Below, piece after piece: positions 56,581-56,732 of a stretch of 56,732 bases of DNA. Position numbers and translations under genes: made by a program. Under the pieces are notes generated by a model that was not told where the DNA came from, made no database searches, and worked only from the letters and a program-made list of their open reading frames with translations. The stretch lies in contig NZ_FNCH01000028.1 of the NCBI RefSeq assembly GCF_900100705.1, positions 1 through 56,732 on the forward strand. Direction: 5' to 3'. Each line of letters begins with the position of its first letter. The stretch's first letter is position 1. Source of the DNA: Pedobacter terrae (GTDB lineage: Bacteria; Bacteroidota; Bacteroidia; Sphingobacteriales; Sphingobacteriaceae).

Positions 56581-56732
56581 ATGAAAACACGATTTTTATT
56601 GTTGTTTGGCTTAGGCATTATGCTAATGCAAAAGGTAAACGCCCAATCTTTATACATCGACCCTGTTACCTCTGCTGCACAGCTTGCACACGCAAGCGTG
56701 ATCAATTCGCAGTTGAATGTTACCAAGGAAAA
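56581..56732 (+). CDS. Exported conjugation protein of the TraI region, 5' part (gene crosses the circle junction)
   Basis: ATG 56581 begins a signal peptide (MKTRFLLLFGLGIMLMQ) ending at NAQ, and the frame continues at position 1 of the window. Only 57 bases (56581-56637) are unique here, because the last 95 repeat the first 95. See the entry at 1-612 for the full protein. Confidence 0.8.
   Translation, partial: MKTRFLLLFGLGIMLMQKVNAQSLYIDPVTSAAQLAHASVINSQLNVTKE
56638..56732. repeat. Terminal direct repeat, right copy (circle junction)
   Basis: Identical to bases 1-95 (checked base by base), including the boundary of the signal peptide. The last 95 bases should be counted once. Confidence 0.93.

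Noticed and set aside
1..56732. Insertion sequences or tRNA/rRNA genes
   Set aside because: No transposase DDE or HUH ORF and no tRNA-like or rRNA-like segment was seen. The serine recombinase is a resolvase-type enzyme without visible transposon ends.

Overview
The window is best read as one complete circular plasmid of a Bacteroidota bacterium. Bases 1-95 and 56638-56732 are identical, which gives a unit of 56,637 bp with one gene crossing the junction. Four things point to Bacteroidota, probably the Sphingobacteriaceae (Mucilaginibacter or Pedobacter type): the CTnDOT-like Tra families (TraE, F, G, J, K, M, N, O), several promoters of the -33 TTTG / -7 TAnnTTTG type, few strong Shine-Dalgarno sequences, and a replication initiator followed by iterons. 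The genus is inference.

Layout. 48883-56732 and 1-9972 carry the conjugation machinery. It starts with a relaxosome accessory protein, the relaxase and a ParA/TraB-like pair. Two TraE pilin-like genes, TraF and the TraG/VirB4 ATPase follow. Then come four exported proteins around the junction, TraJ, K, an L-position protein, M, N and O, and a VirD4-type coupling protein. 10218-18005 holds an M23 hydrolase, an ArdC-like antirestriction protein, DUF3945-type proteins, a zinc-ribbon protein, a PH-like membrane protein, a lipoprotein and a DnaJ-domain protein. 18006-27371 is the maintenance region: the Rep_3-type initiator with nine iterons, a Fic protein and many small unknown genes. 27372-44456 is cargo, mostly AT-rich and defence-like. 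It holds a Hsp90-type ATPase with a DUF3883 nuclease-like end, a Toprim protein and serine recombinase, a five-gene system of two amino-methyltransferases, an unknown protein, McrB and McrC, a UmuD/UmuC mutagenesis pair, and an SMC-like ATPase with a HEPN-like RNase motif. 44486-45975 on the minus strand is a ParA, RHH and XRE maintenance cassette. 46197-47722 is a GNAT gene and a membrane LuxR regulator. 47723-48882 is non-coding, with many hairpins, and is the likely oriT region.

The most unusual feature is a family of seven intergenic elements (A-G, near 9973, 18015, 19041, 19659, 23902, 41633 and 52897). Each is built from an 8-bp box TGATAGYA repeated at exactly 44 bp, with 36-bp spacers. 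All 16 adjacent box intervals are 44 bp. Five elements open with the inverted box TRCTATCA exactly 55 bp upstream of the first box, around a conserved leader core. The spacers fall into a few types that recur in different orders. All seven elements point the same way, and most start within 15 bp of a stop codon. I know of no described family with this layout.

A second dispersed signal is the Rep iteron (TTATAGTATTTCGACCA). Besides the main cluster it occurs upstream of accessory genes and, word for word, inside the coding sequences of the ArdC-like protein and the relaxase. A third observation is a C-terminal tail (IMxDILxxRK) shared by three exported Tra proteins, a diverged fourth, and a lipoprotein encoded 32 kb away.
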